Shown in pieces: positions 33,017 to 43,700 of a stretch of 62,276 bases of DNA (within the stretch, counting starts at the first letter, position 1; every line of letters starts with the position of its first letter). The notes below the pieces were generated by a model. It searched no databases. It had not been told where the DNA came from and was given only the letters and a program-made list of their open reading frames with translations. This DNA comes from Candidatus Krumholzibacteriota bacterium. Lineage in GTDB: Bacteria; Krumholzibacteriota; Krumholzibacteriia; JAJRXK01. Made by a program: the position numbers and the translations under genes. Location of the stretch: positions 1 to 62,276 of the forward strand of contig JAJRXK010000065.1 in the NCBI GenBank assembly GCA_024276305.1, written 5' to 3'.

Positions 33017-33652
33017 CTACTCGCAATCGTCGGGGACTCCGTTCCCATTCAGATCCTGGGACCGCCCCGAAGTGATGTCGCAGTCATCCGGGAAACCGTT
33101 GTTGTTGCAATCCGGCTCGCACTCGTCCGGGATGCCGTTGTTGTTGCAATCCTGAGACGTTCCATTGGCGATGTCGCAAGCATCGGCGATCCCGTTCTGG
33201 TTGCAGTCGGGGTCGCAAACGTCGATGATGCCGTTGCCGTCGCAATCGGTCGCCGTGCCGTTGAGCAACTCGCAGACGTCCGCGATTCCGTTGAAATCAC
33301 AGTCGTCTTCGCACTCATCCGGAATGCCGTTCCCGTCGCAATCCAACGACGTGCCATTGGCGATGTCGCAGTCGTCCGGGACGCCATTGTTGTTGCAATC
33401 GGTTTCGCACTCATCCAGCCGGCCGTTGTTGTTGCAGTCCAGACCGGTCCCATTCGCAATCTCGCACTCGTCCAGGATCCCGTTCCGATTGCAATCGAGA
33501 AGCTTGTCCGCCTCGATTTCGCAGGCGTCGGGAATCCCGTTGCCATTGCAGTCATCGGCACGACCATCCGCGATATCGCAGGAGTCCACGTACCCATTTC
33601 CGTCGCAGTCGTCCTCTTGGACGTCCGGGATCAGATTATCGTTGCAGTCGTT
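33017..33652 (-). repeat. 13 tandem DCNxNGxPDxC-coding units
   Basis: The 3' third of the lipoprotein gene encodes 13 Asp/Asn/Gly/Cys-rich units, often alternating with IANGT-like linkers. On the plus strand this shows as recurring TTGCAATC and GTCGCA words with period near 39 and 78 bp. Several units are nearly identical at DNA level, so copy number may vary between strains. The final unit has lost its first Cys (DLNGNGVPDDCE). Confidence 0.85.
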
Positions 33653-34795
33653 GTCGACGACGAAGTCTCCACCGAGGCCGTTCGAAGACCGGGGCTCGCC
33701 GTTCGCGGTCACGACGGACAGGGAATCGAGATCGATGGAGAAAGGTCCGGGCTCGACCCGGGGAAAGCCTACCGCGCGAGAGAAGGTGATGTCTGCGAAG
33801 GGGATCACCTCGGCGGTGGAAGCCATGCCAGTGGGAGCCTGGAAGTCCAGCCGGAGCACTCCCAGAACCGAAGCATCTTCGGTCATGGTGAAGCCCTCGG
33901 CCTGCAACTCGGGGGTGATGGTCGCCGCGGCATTGATGCCAAAGGAGTCCGGCCACGAGAAGTAGGCGGTCAGGCGATCGAGGCCCACCGTCAGGAGTCC
34001 ATCGAGGGTCAAGGTCACGTTCTGTCCGGGAAGCACGCTCACATCCGAATTCCCGAGACGCACGCCGGAAGGAAACGACACCTGGACCGTATCCGTTCGC
34101 GCTGCTTGGGTGTTGTTCTCAGTGACCGTCAGAAATACTTCGTAGTTCTGGGCGACGGGCGGGAATCGGTGGGTTGGCTCTCCCACGTGGAGCAAAGTCG
34201 AACCGTCACTGAAGTCCCAGAGCCAGGTGTAGGTCTGGAAGAATCCGCCGATGGGGCACGGGGTCTGCAGATGACCTTCGAAGGAGGCATCCCAGCCCAC
34301 GAACTCGTTCACGTTCCCGTTCCGCACCAAGGCGATTCGGGGATCTCCCACTCGTCGAGCCGAGATGTTCAGGATATCCAGATCCCCGTAGGTCTCGCCT
34401 ACGAGAACTTCGATCTTGCGCTGGTCGCTGTCTCCGTCATCGTCCTTCACCGTCAGAGTGACTTCATAGAGTCCTGGGGCCGTATAGCGATGCACGGGAT
34501 TCACCACGTTGCCAGCGGTGGCTCCATCCCCGAAGGACCAGTTCCAGTCCAGGGGAGAGTTGGCGCCGGTCGGATCCGATTTGACATTTCCGCCGGAGGC
34601 TCGTCCGAAGAAGCGAACCTCGAGGTAATCGCCATCATCATGGGTTGTGATGATGTCGCAAGCGGGCTCGGCCTTGAGTTGCGTGATCTGTGGCACCGTG
34701 TTCTCGGTACATCCGACGAACACCCAACCCAAAGTCACTGCAACGAGCATGAGCCGGCGAAGCCTGGGCTGGCCCGGGTCCGCTATCCACGTCAT
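33017..34795 (-). CDS. surface lipoprotein with PKD domains, cohesin-like domain and calcium-loop repeats
   Basis: A 592-residue predicted lipoprotein (lipobox VFVGC, Cys29). Two PKD-like domains are suggested by WNWSFGDGATAGN (~85-97) and WLWDFSDGST (~191-200) with following HRY/HRF strands. Residues ~248-375 resemble a cohesin-type beta sandwich (VSVLPGQNVTLTLDGL onwards). From ~382 to the end run 13 copies of a DCNxNGxPDxCE unit, similar to dockerin or thrombospondin type 3 calcium loops, with paired cysteines. It probably binds calcium and sits at the cell surface. The ATG at 34795 is chosen for its GGGAG site and proper signal; the open frame extends 44 codons further 5'. Ligand and partner are unknown. 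Confidence 0.8.
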   Translation of the reverse strand: MTWIADPGQPRLRRLMLVAVTLGWVFVGCTENTVPQITQLKAEPACDIITTHDDGDYLEVRFFGRASGGNVKSDPTGANSPLDWNWSFGDGATAGNVVNPVHRYTAPGLYEVTLTVKDDDGDSDQRKIEVLVGETYGDLDILNISARRVGDPRIALVRNGNVNEFVGWDASFEGHLQTPCPIGGFFQTYTWLWDFSDGSTLLHVGEPTHRFPPVAQNYEVFLTVTENNTQAARTDTVQVSFPSGVRLGNSDVSVLPGQNVTLTLDGLLTVGLDRLTAYFSWPDSFGINAAATITPELQAEGFTMTEDASVLGVLRLDFQAPTGMASTAEVIPFADITFSRAVGFPRVEPGPFSIDLDSLSVVTANGEPRSSNGLGGDFVVDNDCNDNLIPDVQEDDCDGNGYVDSCDIADGRADDCNGNGIPDACEIEADKLLDCNRNGILDECEIANGTGLDCNNNGRLDECETDCNNNGVPDDCDIANGTSLDCDGNGIPDECEDDCDFNGIADVCELLNGTATDCDGNGIIDVCDPDCNQNGIADACDIANGTSQDCNNNGIPDECEPDCNNNGFPDDCDITSGRSQDLNGNGVPDDCE

Positions 34796-34960
34796 TCCTG
34801 GATCTCCCGAAGAGGTGTGGATTTGGGGCGACGGAATGCCGCCACGATGAAGCACGCTCAGAAGGTGCCTGAACGCCCTGCAGGGAAAAGTGAAGATAAC
34901 AGCGGCCCCGCGCAAGGGGCAAGGCACGATCCCGAGGAATGTTGGGTCCGCAACCGCCGC

Positions 34961-36037
34961 TCAATGATTCGCTCGGACGAAAAGGACCATCCCGGCCACC
35001 GCATAGACCACATTTCCCGCCCAGGCGGAGACCCAGAGGTCGACGGCGCCGCTCCGACCGAGTTGGAGGCCGAAGTTCATGAAGAGATAGTATCCCACCG
35101 CCAAGCCGAGGGTGAGTCCGAAGCCCGCCCAGAGGGTGGTCTTGCGCCGCGAGGCCCCCAATGAGATTCCCAGCACCACGATGAGGAAGTTGATCACCGG
35201 GAAGCTGATTTTCTGGCCCATATCCGCGAGGTAGGGGGTGGGATCGCCTCCGGAGCGGCGAACCTTGGCCGCGAAATCCCGCAATTCCCGCCAGGTCATG
35301 TCCTCGGTCTTCACGTCTCGGCGGGCCAGGTCGGCGGGAGCTTCGACGGTGCCTCCCAGCCGCTCCCGGTCGAAGACCCGAATCCGCTCGCGCCCGTCGA
35401 CGAAGTCCCGCACCGCCCCATCCTGGAGGATCCAGGCTCCGTCCTGAAACACGGCCCGGCGGGCGTCGATTCGCTGGATCAGAACGCTGTCTCGGAAGGT
35501 CTGCACCGAGAGGGATTCGAGGGTCGGGGGCCGGGGGCGAAAGCGGCTGGCCACGTAGACCCGGCCGTCCTGACCGATGTAGGTGAGGTTGCGCTTGCCT
35601 CGGAGGCGGTCTCGAGCCTCTCCCCCGATTTCATAGCGCTTCACGTCGTGGTGCAGCCGGTTGGCCGGGGCCACGACGAATTCCCTCCAGGCTCCGCTGC
35701 CGACCGCAACGAGGAGGGCGAAGAGAAGGATGCTGCGTGAGATCCGGGCCAGGCTCTGTCCGGCCGAGAGCATGGCCGTGTACTCTTGGTTCTTGCTCAG
35801 GATTCCCATGGTGAACAGGGCAGCCAGGAGCATGCTGACGGGCAGGGTCAGATCGATGATTCGTGGCAACAAGTAGAGATAGTACTTGCCGATGGAGAGG
35901 AGCTGCGCGTCGTCATCGATGAAATTGTCGACGTGATCGAAGAGGTCGACCAATACGAAAACGCAGGCGAAGGCGAGGAGTGCCCATACCAGAACTCTCA
36001 GAAAATGGCTCAGAACGTAGCGGTCGAGGAGCTTCAT
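34961..36037 (-). CDS. lptG: LPS export permease LptG (YjgQ family)
   Basis: One of the two transmembrane subunits that, with LptB, extract LPS and feed it to LptC. The 358-residue protein has the family layout: N-terminal MKLLDRYVLSHFLRV, three helices (LPVSMLLAALFTMGILSKNQEYTAMLSAG spans the coupling-helix region), a periplasmic beta-jellyroll domain (~130-270), and C-terminal helices from FPVINFLIVVLGISLGASRR. ATG 36037 overlaps the lptF stop (ATGA). lptF and lptG are physically far from lptC and lptB in this window. Confidence 0.93.
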   Translation of the reverse strand: MKLLDRYVLSHFLRVLVWALLAFACVFVLVDLFDHVDNFIDDDAQLLSIGKYYLYLLPRIIDLTLPVSMLLAALFTMGILSKNQEYTAMLSAGQSLARISRSILLFALLVAVGSGAWREFVVAPANRLHHDVKRYEIGGEARDRLRGKRNLTYIGQDGRVYVASRFRPRPPTLESLSVQTFRDSVLIQRIDARRAVFQDGAWILQDGAVRDFVDGRERIRVFDRERLGGTVEAPADLARRDVKTEDMTWRELRDFAAKVRRSGGDPTPYLADMGQKISFPVINFLIVVLGISLGASRRKTTLWAGFGLTLGLAVGYYLFMNFGLQLGRSGAVDLWVSAWAGNVVYAVAGMVLFVRANH

Positions 36038-37395
36038 GCGGTCGACCTTTGACGCACCCAATGGGGAAGGTGGATGTGGACGACGCGGGTCTCTTGGACC
36101 GTACTGTAGAAGAGAACCGCGCCGATGGTTCCCAGCACGATGTCCGCGGCCCACATCGAGAGCCAGGGTTCGAGGAGCCCTCGATCGGCTAGCTTCTCGC
36201 CCAGGGAAATGAAAAGATAGTAGACCATGAAGGCGGCAACGCTCAGGCCGACCGACACCCCCCGTCCGCCTCGGGAGGAGACGATGGCCATCGGGATTCC
36301 GAGGATGACGAAGACGATGCAGGCCACGGGGATCGAGAACTTCTTGTGCCACTCCACCATGTAGCGGGCGCTTCGCACTTCGTAGCTGGCGGTGGTCTGG
36401 GAATTGAGGGCAAGCTGGCGCGCGGTGCGATCCGCCCGGTTGACCAGGGCATGCCACTCGTCGAGGGTGCTGCGTTCCGCCGGGATCTTCTCTCGGTCTT
36501 GGGGGTCGGCTTCGCGGTAGGCCGCCTCGAAGTAGCGCGAGAGGACCTCCCGGGCCGCACTGCGGCTGGAGGTCGCCAGAGAATCCTGATGACTGGCCGC
36601 CGCCGCGAGCTGGTGGAGGTCCATGTCCCTCTCCCCTCGACGCAACACCGCCTGTCGCCCCGCTCCCTCGAGTTCGAGGTTCACGTCGAAGCTCTGCCGT
36701 CGGAAGGCGGTCCGCGAGTAGGTCAGGGGATCCTCCGGATCGGGGAGACGGTGGTACTCTCCATTGAAGAGTTCGAGGCGGATGAGCCCGGGGGCCACCG
36801 TGATCACCTGCCCGGTCTTGGCGACGACCACGTCGGGGCTGGGATCGCCGCTGCCCTCGCGCTCGTAGAGGATGACGTCCTCCAGGGTTCCCTCGCGATC
36901 ATTCTTGTGGCGGACAAAAATCGTGTAGTTCGGAGTGATGTCGACGAAGGTATTGGGCCGGATTTCCAGGGTCGGGCGCAGCTGCTGGATCTCGAAGAGC
37001 CGCTCCCGAAGCCGGTGGTTGCTCCGAGGCAATACGAAGTGATTGTAGAGGATCATTCCGACGGAAATGACGGCGCCAGTGATCAAGAGGGGGCGACCGA
37101 TGCGGTAGAGACTGATTCCACAGGCCTTCATGGCCGTGATCTCCTGGTCCCCGGCCAGATGCCCCACACTCATCAGAATGCCGATCATGACCGCCATTGG
37201 TATGGTCAATGCAAAAGTGTGACCGAGGCTGAGCGCCAGGACTTCGGTCGCCACTTCGAATCGAATGCCCTTCTCCAGAAAGAGATCGATGTAGTTCTGC
37301 AGAACGTCGATCATCAGGAGGAAGGTGGTCACCGAGAGGCCGAAGAGAAACGGTGGCACGAAAGTCCCGAACAGATGGCGATCGATGAGTTTCAA
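36034..37395 (-). CDS. lptF: LPS export permease LptF (YjgP family), long form
   Basis: The partner permease of LptG. N-terminal LKLIDRHLFGTFVPPFLFGL, then MAVMIGILMSVGHLAGDQEITAMKACGIS with the coupling helix, a periplasmic jellyroll, and C-terminal helices (FSIPVACIVFVILGIPMAI). At 453 residues it exceeds the usual ~360. The extra ~90 residues form a charged, probably helical insert between the jellyroll and the last helices (around residues 270-370). The start TTG 37395 is chosen because AAGGA lies six bases upstream and it begins at the conserved N-terminus. A promoter with TAGACT -10 lies ~65 bp upstream. Confidence 0.9.
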   Translation of the reverse strand: MKLIDRHLFGTFVPPFLFGLSVTTFLLMIDVLQNYIDLFLEKGIRFEVATEVLALSLGHTFALTIPMAVMIGILMSVGHLAGDQEITAMKACGISLYRIGRPLLITGAVISVGMILYNHFVLPRSNHRLRERLFEIQQLRPTLEIRPNTFVDITPNYTIFVRHKNDREGTLEDVILYEREGSGDPSPDVVVAKTGQVITVAPGLIRLELFNGEYHRLPDPEDPLTYSRTAFRRQSFDVNLELEGAGRQAVLRRGERDMDLHQLAAAASHQDSLATSSRSAAREVLSRYFEAAYREADPQDREKIPAERSTLDEWHALVNRADRTARQLALNSQTTASYEVRSARYMVEWHKKFSIPVACIVFVILGIPMAIVSSRGGRGVSVGLSVAAFMVYYLFISLGEKLADRGLLEPWLSMWAADIVLGTIGAVLFYSTVQETRVVHIHLPHWVRQRSTA

Positions 37396-37721
37396 GCGGA
37401 TTCCTTGACGCTTGGGATCTCCCGCGGGAGGGTGCCTCTGGTCCTCGTAGGGTGACCGCAGTCTAGGCAGTGAGGCCGGGCCCGACAAGCTCTCGAAGCA
37501 CTCTTCGCCTCGGAAAATGCCGGAGACGAGAGGGAGTTCTCCTGCGACCTGACCACTCTGGAGTCCATCCCTTGTCGCCAGCGGGGGACAGGGCGTCCGT
37601 CCGCAGTACACATTGAAGCGGGACCGTCCCCTCGGTCGCGCGGGAGAGAGGGATTCCGAGGTGAGGAGCGCGGGGCAAGCACGACGCCGTCACGGGGCCT
37701 TGGCAGGAGGCCGACGCTGAG
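37396..37721. other. 326-bp divergent intergenic region between lptF and sprA
   Basis: No gene is supported. The minus-strand side holds a promoter for lptF (37460-37488). For sprA on the plus strand no convincing -35/-10 pair was found; the GTG start has AGGAGG (37705-37710) eleven bases upstream. The region is otherwise GC-rich and without notable repeats. Confidence 0.5.
37460..37488 (-). promoter_or_regulatory. sigma-70-like promoter for lptF-lptG
   Basis: On the minus strand, -35 TTGTCG (37488-37483), 17-bp spacer, -10 TAGACT (37465-37460), start near 37453, ~58 bases before the lptF TTG. The -10 word is identical to that of purM. Confidence 0.55.
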
Positions 37722-40700
37722 GTGCGCCGACGCCGATGGGTCCGAGCCACGATCGGGGGGACGACGCTCTTTTGCCTCCTGTTCCTCATGCCCTCCACGC
37801 GGGTCTCAGCCCAGCTCGAGCAGCCTCTCTACCCTCGAGATCATCAAGTCTTCAATCTGATCCTGCGCCACAGCGATGATCCTGACCTACTGACTCCTCG
37901 AGAGGCCGCGCTGCGGCAGAAGCTGCTCGACGTGGGAGTGGATCCGCTCCGCGGAGGGCGTCCCACCACCTTGAGCCACTTCCAGCGCTATTTGGCGGAT
38001 CAGGTCGGTTGGGACCTCCTCGCGCTGCCGAGACAGGTCGAGATTCTCGAGATCGACTGGGAACGCGGACTGGCCATCGTCTTTCGTTTTCCGGAGACCA
38101 ACCTCTTCTACACCGATGTCGACACGAATGTGGTGGGGATCGCCTTCGAGGCGCCCCGCGACATGGCGGACTCGACGTTGGGAATCGACGTCTCTTCGAT
38201 CGAGGCATGGCAGCGCGAATGGGTGGCGGTGGGGCTGCAGGATCAGCTCAGACGGCAGCTCGCCTCGAGGAGCGCAGCGGCAGCCCAGCAACACGATCTC
38301 CTCAACTTCACGATCCCCGTCCAACTTCCGCGAACCATCGAACGGGTCATCGGTCGTGGCGACGCCACGAGCATTCGGATCAGCGGTCAGCTCAACTTCA
38401 AGCTGGGAGGACGATCCACGGTTCGAAGCGACTTCGTGCCCAACGAGATTCAGGCCAGCCAATCGCTTTTCCCCTCGCTGGAGATGGAGCAGTCGCTGCG
38501 AGTGAACATGGATGGGCAGGTCGGAGAGAAGATCAAGGTGAAGGTGCGCCACGACAGCAATCAGATCGGGGCCCAGGCCACCGAGGTCAAGATCGCCTTC
38601 GAGGGCGACGAGGACGACATTATCCGGACCATCCGGGCTGGCAACATCGACGTGACTCTTCCTGGATCTCGTCTGCTTGGCGTGGGCGCGAACAAGGGAG
38701 GACTCTTCGGAGTGAAGGTCGTGGGCGCGGTGGGGCCCGTGGACTTCACCTTGCTCACCAGCAAGGAGCAGAGTCAGTCCAATGAACAGAACTTCAGTCA
38801 GAGCGGGGGAGCCGAAGACGAATTCGTCATCGACGCGTGGGACTATGCGCGTCACCGCTTCTTCACCCTCAACGCACCCGCACCGGTCTACTTCGCCGAC
38901 CAACCCGGGGCACCCGCAGATGAGTTCGCGACCCGCTTCTTGCCCAATTGGGAGATCGACGCGGCCAGCATTTCGGTCTACACCCAGGCCGCTCCGGGGC
39001 CGGGAGATGAGAACTTCTTCGATTTCGGCGTGGCTTACGTGGACACTTCCGGAATTGGGTGGGAGGGCTTCGACCCCGTGACCGGGCAGGTCACCGATGC
39101 TCTCACCGCGTCGGAGCTTCTGAGTCTGGGACGGAAACGGGTGCGCCGAGACCGTTGGCGACGCTTGGTTCCAGACGAGGACTGGACGGTTCTCCAGGAC
39201 GCCACGACCGGGAAGGTCATCGGAATCCAGATGTCGAAGTCCTACCTCGACGTGGATGTATTGGCCGTGACCTACAACATCGTCGACGAGGAGAATCGGG
39301 TCGTGCGCAAAGTCGGTAGGAGCGTGGATGACCCCGGCGGGGCGACCATCGACGATCCAGAAGAGCCCGGCAGTCCGATATTCTTCTTCAAGCTGCTCAA
39401 GGATGAAGGAGATCCTTACGATCCCACTCAGGACATCTTCAATCCGACTGCCCTCACCTGGGAGTACGAGCTTCGGAACTATTACGACCTCCGAGGACGG
39501 GGCATCGCAGCTGAGGGCTTCGACTTCCGCATCGAGCGGAATCTCAACTCGCTCGACAATCCCCAGCTCGACGAAGAGCTCGGAGAACAGAATCTCCCGT
39601 GGTTCAGGATATTCGGTCTCGACCAGGTGGATGCCTCGGGCAATCCTGGCGCCGACGACAAACCGGATATCACCGACAACAATATCTTCAATTTGAACGC
39701 GGGGATCCTTCAGTTCCCGAGCCGTACTCCCTTTGCTCCGAGCTCTGCGGACCTGAGTCGATGGTCCGGCGGGGACGTCACGTCGCTGGTCAAGGGAGAC
39801 TTGGACCTGGCCACTCCTGAGATCTACCGGCGTAACCTCACCAATCAGGAGGACCGCTCGAACGCGAGCAAATTTCGCCTCGTGGTGAAGCAGACTTCGG
39901 TGAGCAGCCGGCTTCGTCTCAACGCCTTCAACATTCAGGAGGGCAGTGAAGAAGTATCGCTCAACGGTCGCGTGTTGCAGCGCGACATCGACTACACGAT
40001 CGACTACTTCAGCGGCGAGGTGAACCTCATCGGCGAGGCCGCAGCATCACTCAATGCCCAAACCAATATCAGTGTGAAGTTCGAGGTCGACCCTCTCTTC
40101 GGAGGAGGACGCACGAGTCTGAGCGGGATGAATCTGACCTATCATCTCGGGACCCAGAATCAGATGTCGACGACCTGGCTCCTCCAGTCCAAGCCCAACA
40201 ACTCCAGCAAGCCGCGTCTGGGAGAAGAGCCCTCCAAGAGCTGGGTGGGGAACCTCTCGGGCAAGTTCCATCTGGAGCCCGGATGGGTACGCAGCCTGGC
40301 CAATCTACTGCCGCGGGTGAACAGCGACCAGCAGGTGGCCATCAACTTCGATGGCGAAGTCGCGGTCAGCGTGCCCAATCCCAATACCAAGAACGTCGCC
40401 TATGTCGAGGACTTCGAATCCGTGGATCAGAGCGTGAATGTCTCGATGTCCACCGATGGTTGGATCTGGGCCAGCTTGCCGGCGGAATACGAGAAGGGAC
40501 TCGGACATCGTGACTATGGTCCTGAGGATCGAGCCTATGCGGGGTGGCACCGGGCCCAGCCCGGAGTGAAGAGGGAATACCTCAACCCGACTCTGAGCGA
40601 TCAGGAGAGGCGCGACATCGTGCCCGCGATGGAGCTGCGGGTCGTTTCCACCGACACCACGGGGACCTGGCGGCCCAACGAGTACGCAGGAATCATGCGG

Positions 40701-43700
40701 TCGCTGGGGGGCGAAGTGGATCTGAGCCAGTCCCAGTTCTTGGAGTTCTGGGTGGATGACGGCACCGGCAACGTTGCACCCGACAGCGCGAATCGCCCCG
40801 GGATTCTCCACTTCGATTTCGGCTTCATCAACGAGGACAGCTTCTGGAAGAAGGACGCCGATGGCAATTGGATCCTGGGGAAGTTCGATCAGGAAGATCG
40901 CGACAACGACGGAGTTCTCAACCAGCTGACCGAGGACACCGGGCTCGACGGCATCAAGAGTGGTGACCCCAATGAGCAGCCATTGATCCCGAATCGCCCT
41001 CCCCTCCCCGGCACCAACGACCAGGCGGGCGACGATTTCTCCGCAGATCCGGGCAATGAGAAGATCTTTCTCTACATCAACGGCACCGAAGGCAATCGCA
41101 AGCTCGATACCGAGGACATCAACCGCAATGGAGTCCACGATCTGACGGATGGCTACTTCAGCTTGAGCGTTGACCTTGCCGATACCGTTCATGCGTTGGT
41201 GGACATCTACCGGGACTACGCGGACCGCACTTCCTTCATCGAGGAGTCTGCGAGGAACAACCGGGCCTGGCGCAAGTATCGATTGGATCTGCGGAGCGCG
41301 GTCACCCGGCGGGCGGGATTGGTGGACGGACGGATTCCTGGCACGAGTGGGGCCATCAATCCCTACTCTCCCTTCGCGCCAGATCTGTCGCGAGTGCGGA
41401 CGCTGCGGATCTGGTACGAGGATCCCAGCGGCCAGGGACCAGCCGAGCGGCGGATTCGACTGACCGAGATGCGGTTCTTGGGGAATCGTTGGCTCAACGA
41501 CCGCATTCGCACCGTGGATGATCGGATCATTCCTCCGGCGATCCTCGGGAGCGAAGAGTTTCGGCTCGGAGTCCTCAACAACAAGGACAATCCCGAGTAC
41601 CGTCCACCGGTCTTTCCGGATACTCGAAACAACGTGGCAGAAAAGGAACAATCTCTCGAGTTCATCTACCGGGACCTCGAGCCTGGTCACATGGTGCGGG
41701 CCCGAAAAGAGATCCCGGGGAGGTTGGGGCAGGACTTCACCGTGTACCGGGAGCTGAATTTCTTCTGGCGAGAGCCTCGCACCCGCGGACTCTATGATCC
41801 GCAGCAGGGGGTGCTCGAGGCTTTCTACTGGGTGGGCAGCGACTCGCTCAACTACTACGAAATCGCCTTTCCCTTCAATGCTGTGGACACCGACGCCGAC
41901 GGGTGGCAGGAATGCCGCATCGACCTCGCCGAGATGACCAATGTCAAATTCAACCCTCTCGAGGACCTCAATCCGGGGGTGGAGGGGACTCCGCAGGTGC
42001 GCAGGGGCACGGTGTTCGATCGGCTCACCCGCGAGCCCTATGTGATCACGGTGCGTGGGCGTCCGGATCTCACTCGAGTACAGCGATTCTACGCTGGGGT
42101 ACGCTATCCAACCTGGGTGGTGGGGCCAAGCGGGGTCGGGCCCAAGCTCAGCGGAGAGGTCCTCTTCAACGAAATCCGGCTGAAGGAAGTGGACGATCGG
42201 GTCGGTCATGCTCAGCGTTACGCAACTTCAGTCCTGATCCCGGGCCTGGCCGACATCCAAGTCGATTGGAGTCAGACCGACGCCGAATTTCGGGGGCTCA
42301 ACGCCACCAAGGGAAGTCAGGTACTGCAACGCAGGTGGAGTGCGCGGGCCTCGTCGCGTCTCCAGAATTTCATTCCCACGATGGGCCTGGAAATCCCCTT
42401 CTCGCTCAGCCGTCGAGTGGAGTTGGGCCTACCTAAATTTGCTCCCCGGACGGATATCGAGCTCATCGACCCTGCGGATCAGGACTCGCTGAGGACGGAG
42501 GCGGTCACCGATGCCTTCAATTTCCAGGTTCGCAAGAAGAATCCCAGTCAGTACAAACTCATGCGGGTCTTCGTCGATCCCTTTCAGTATGCCCTGAGCG
42601 GGAGCCGGGCCGTGCGGCTGAGCCCGACTCGCGACAGTCGTCAGGAGAGCGCGGATACCAAGATCAACTATGATCTGCGCCTGAGGAATGGCCTGACCTT
42701 CAAGGTGCCCTTCACTCGAACCCGGATCCGCTACTTGCCCACTCAGATCACGGCGGCGAGCAGTTGGCGGTGGGATCAGCAGAAGGTGATCGACAAGCGG
42801 ACCGACGGGACTCTGATCCCAAGAGTGCCGCAATTGACGAAGTCCTCGGTCAACAATCTCACCCTGATTTTTCAACCCACGCAGGCCTTGCAGGGCAACC
42901 TCGCGGTGAGTTCGAATCGGAATCTCATTCTGGGAAGCCAGAAGTTCCTCGGCCTGGACGTCGGTCGGGAGGTGACCTTCAGTCAGGGTCTGACCCTGAC
43001 CTACAAGCCCGGGTGGAAGCTTCTGCGCTGGGCCAAGCCCAACGTCGACTACAAAGTGGGGTACACCGAGAATCGCCGGCCCGGGGTTCGCCAGTCGACG
43101 CCCAATGTCGGCCTTCCGGACGCCGAAGACGGGTTCCTGGGCAAGCCCGGACAGGTGCGGGACATGACCTCCAACCAGGACATCACCGTCAAGGGGCAGC
43201 TCGATCTGTTCAGCTGGCTGAAGAAGCGCTTCGACAAGAAGTCCACCGCGCCGCCTCCGAGTACTGCCCGGAGGCGCAACCAACGCCAACGCGGGCAGCT
43301 CGGACGTGCCGCCCGGACGCTTCCACCTCCGGCCGCCGTGGTCCCTCCGCCGACTCCGGGTGCTGCCGCCGCCGACAGCTCCGCCCAGGCGGGTGAGTCC
43401 GAGCCAGGAATCGATCCCGGAGTCGATCCGGGAGAAGCTCCGGTTCCAGAAGAGGGCACGGTGCCCGCGCCGCCGTCGCCTGCGACGGAGGAATTCGTAC
43501 CGCCGGTGAGGGAAGAGCCGGTGGATTCGGGAGTCGAAGTCTTCGAGGACGAGGCGGACTCTCTCGGGGAGGGCGAGCCCGAGTTTCGTCCGGGAGAGGC
43601 CTTCGCCGCTTTGGTTCGGCCATTCAAGAATCTATTCGTGAACCTGCAGCCCATCCGCAGTACTTGGACCAGGAATCGAGCCACGAATTACACCCGCGTG

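Noticed and set aside
33017-33652. CRISPR-like array
   Set aside because: The periodic sequence is an in-frame coding repeat (DCNxNGxPDxC) with no constant repeat/unique spacer structure.
41347-41362. CTGGCACGAGTGGGGC as a sigma-54 promoter
   Set aside because: Inside sprA coding sequence, poor -12 box and no downstream start.
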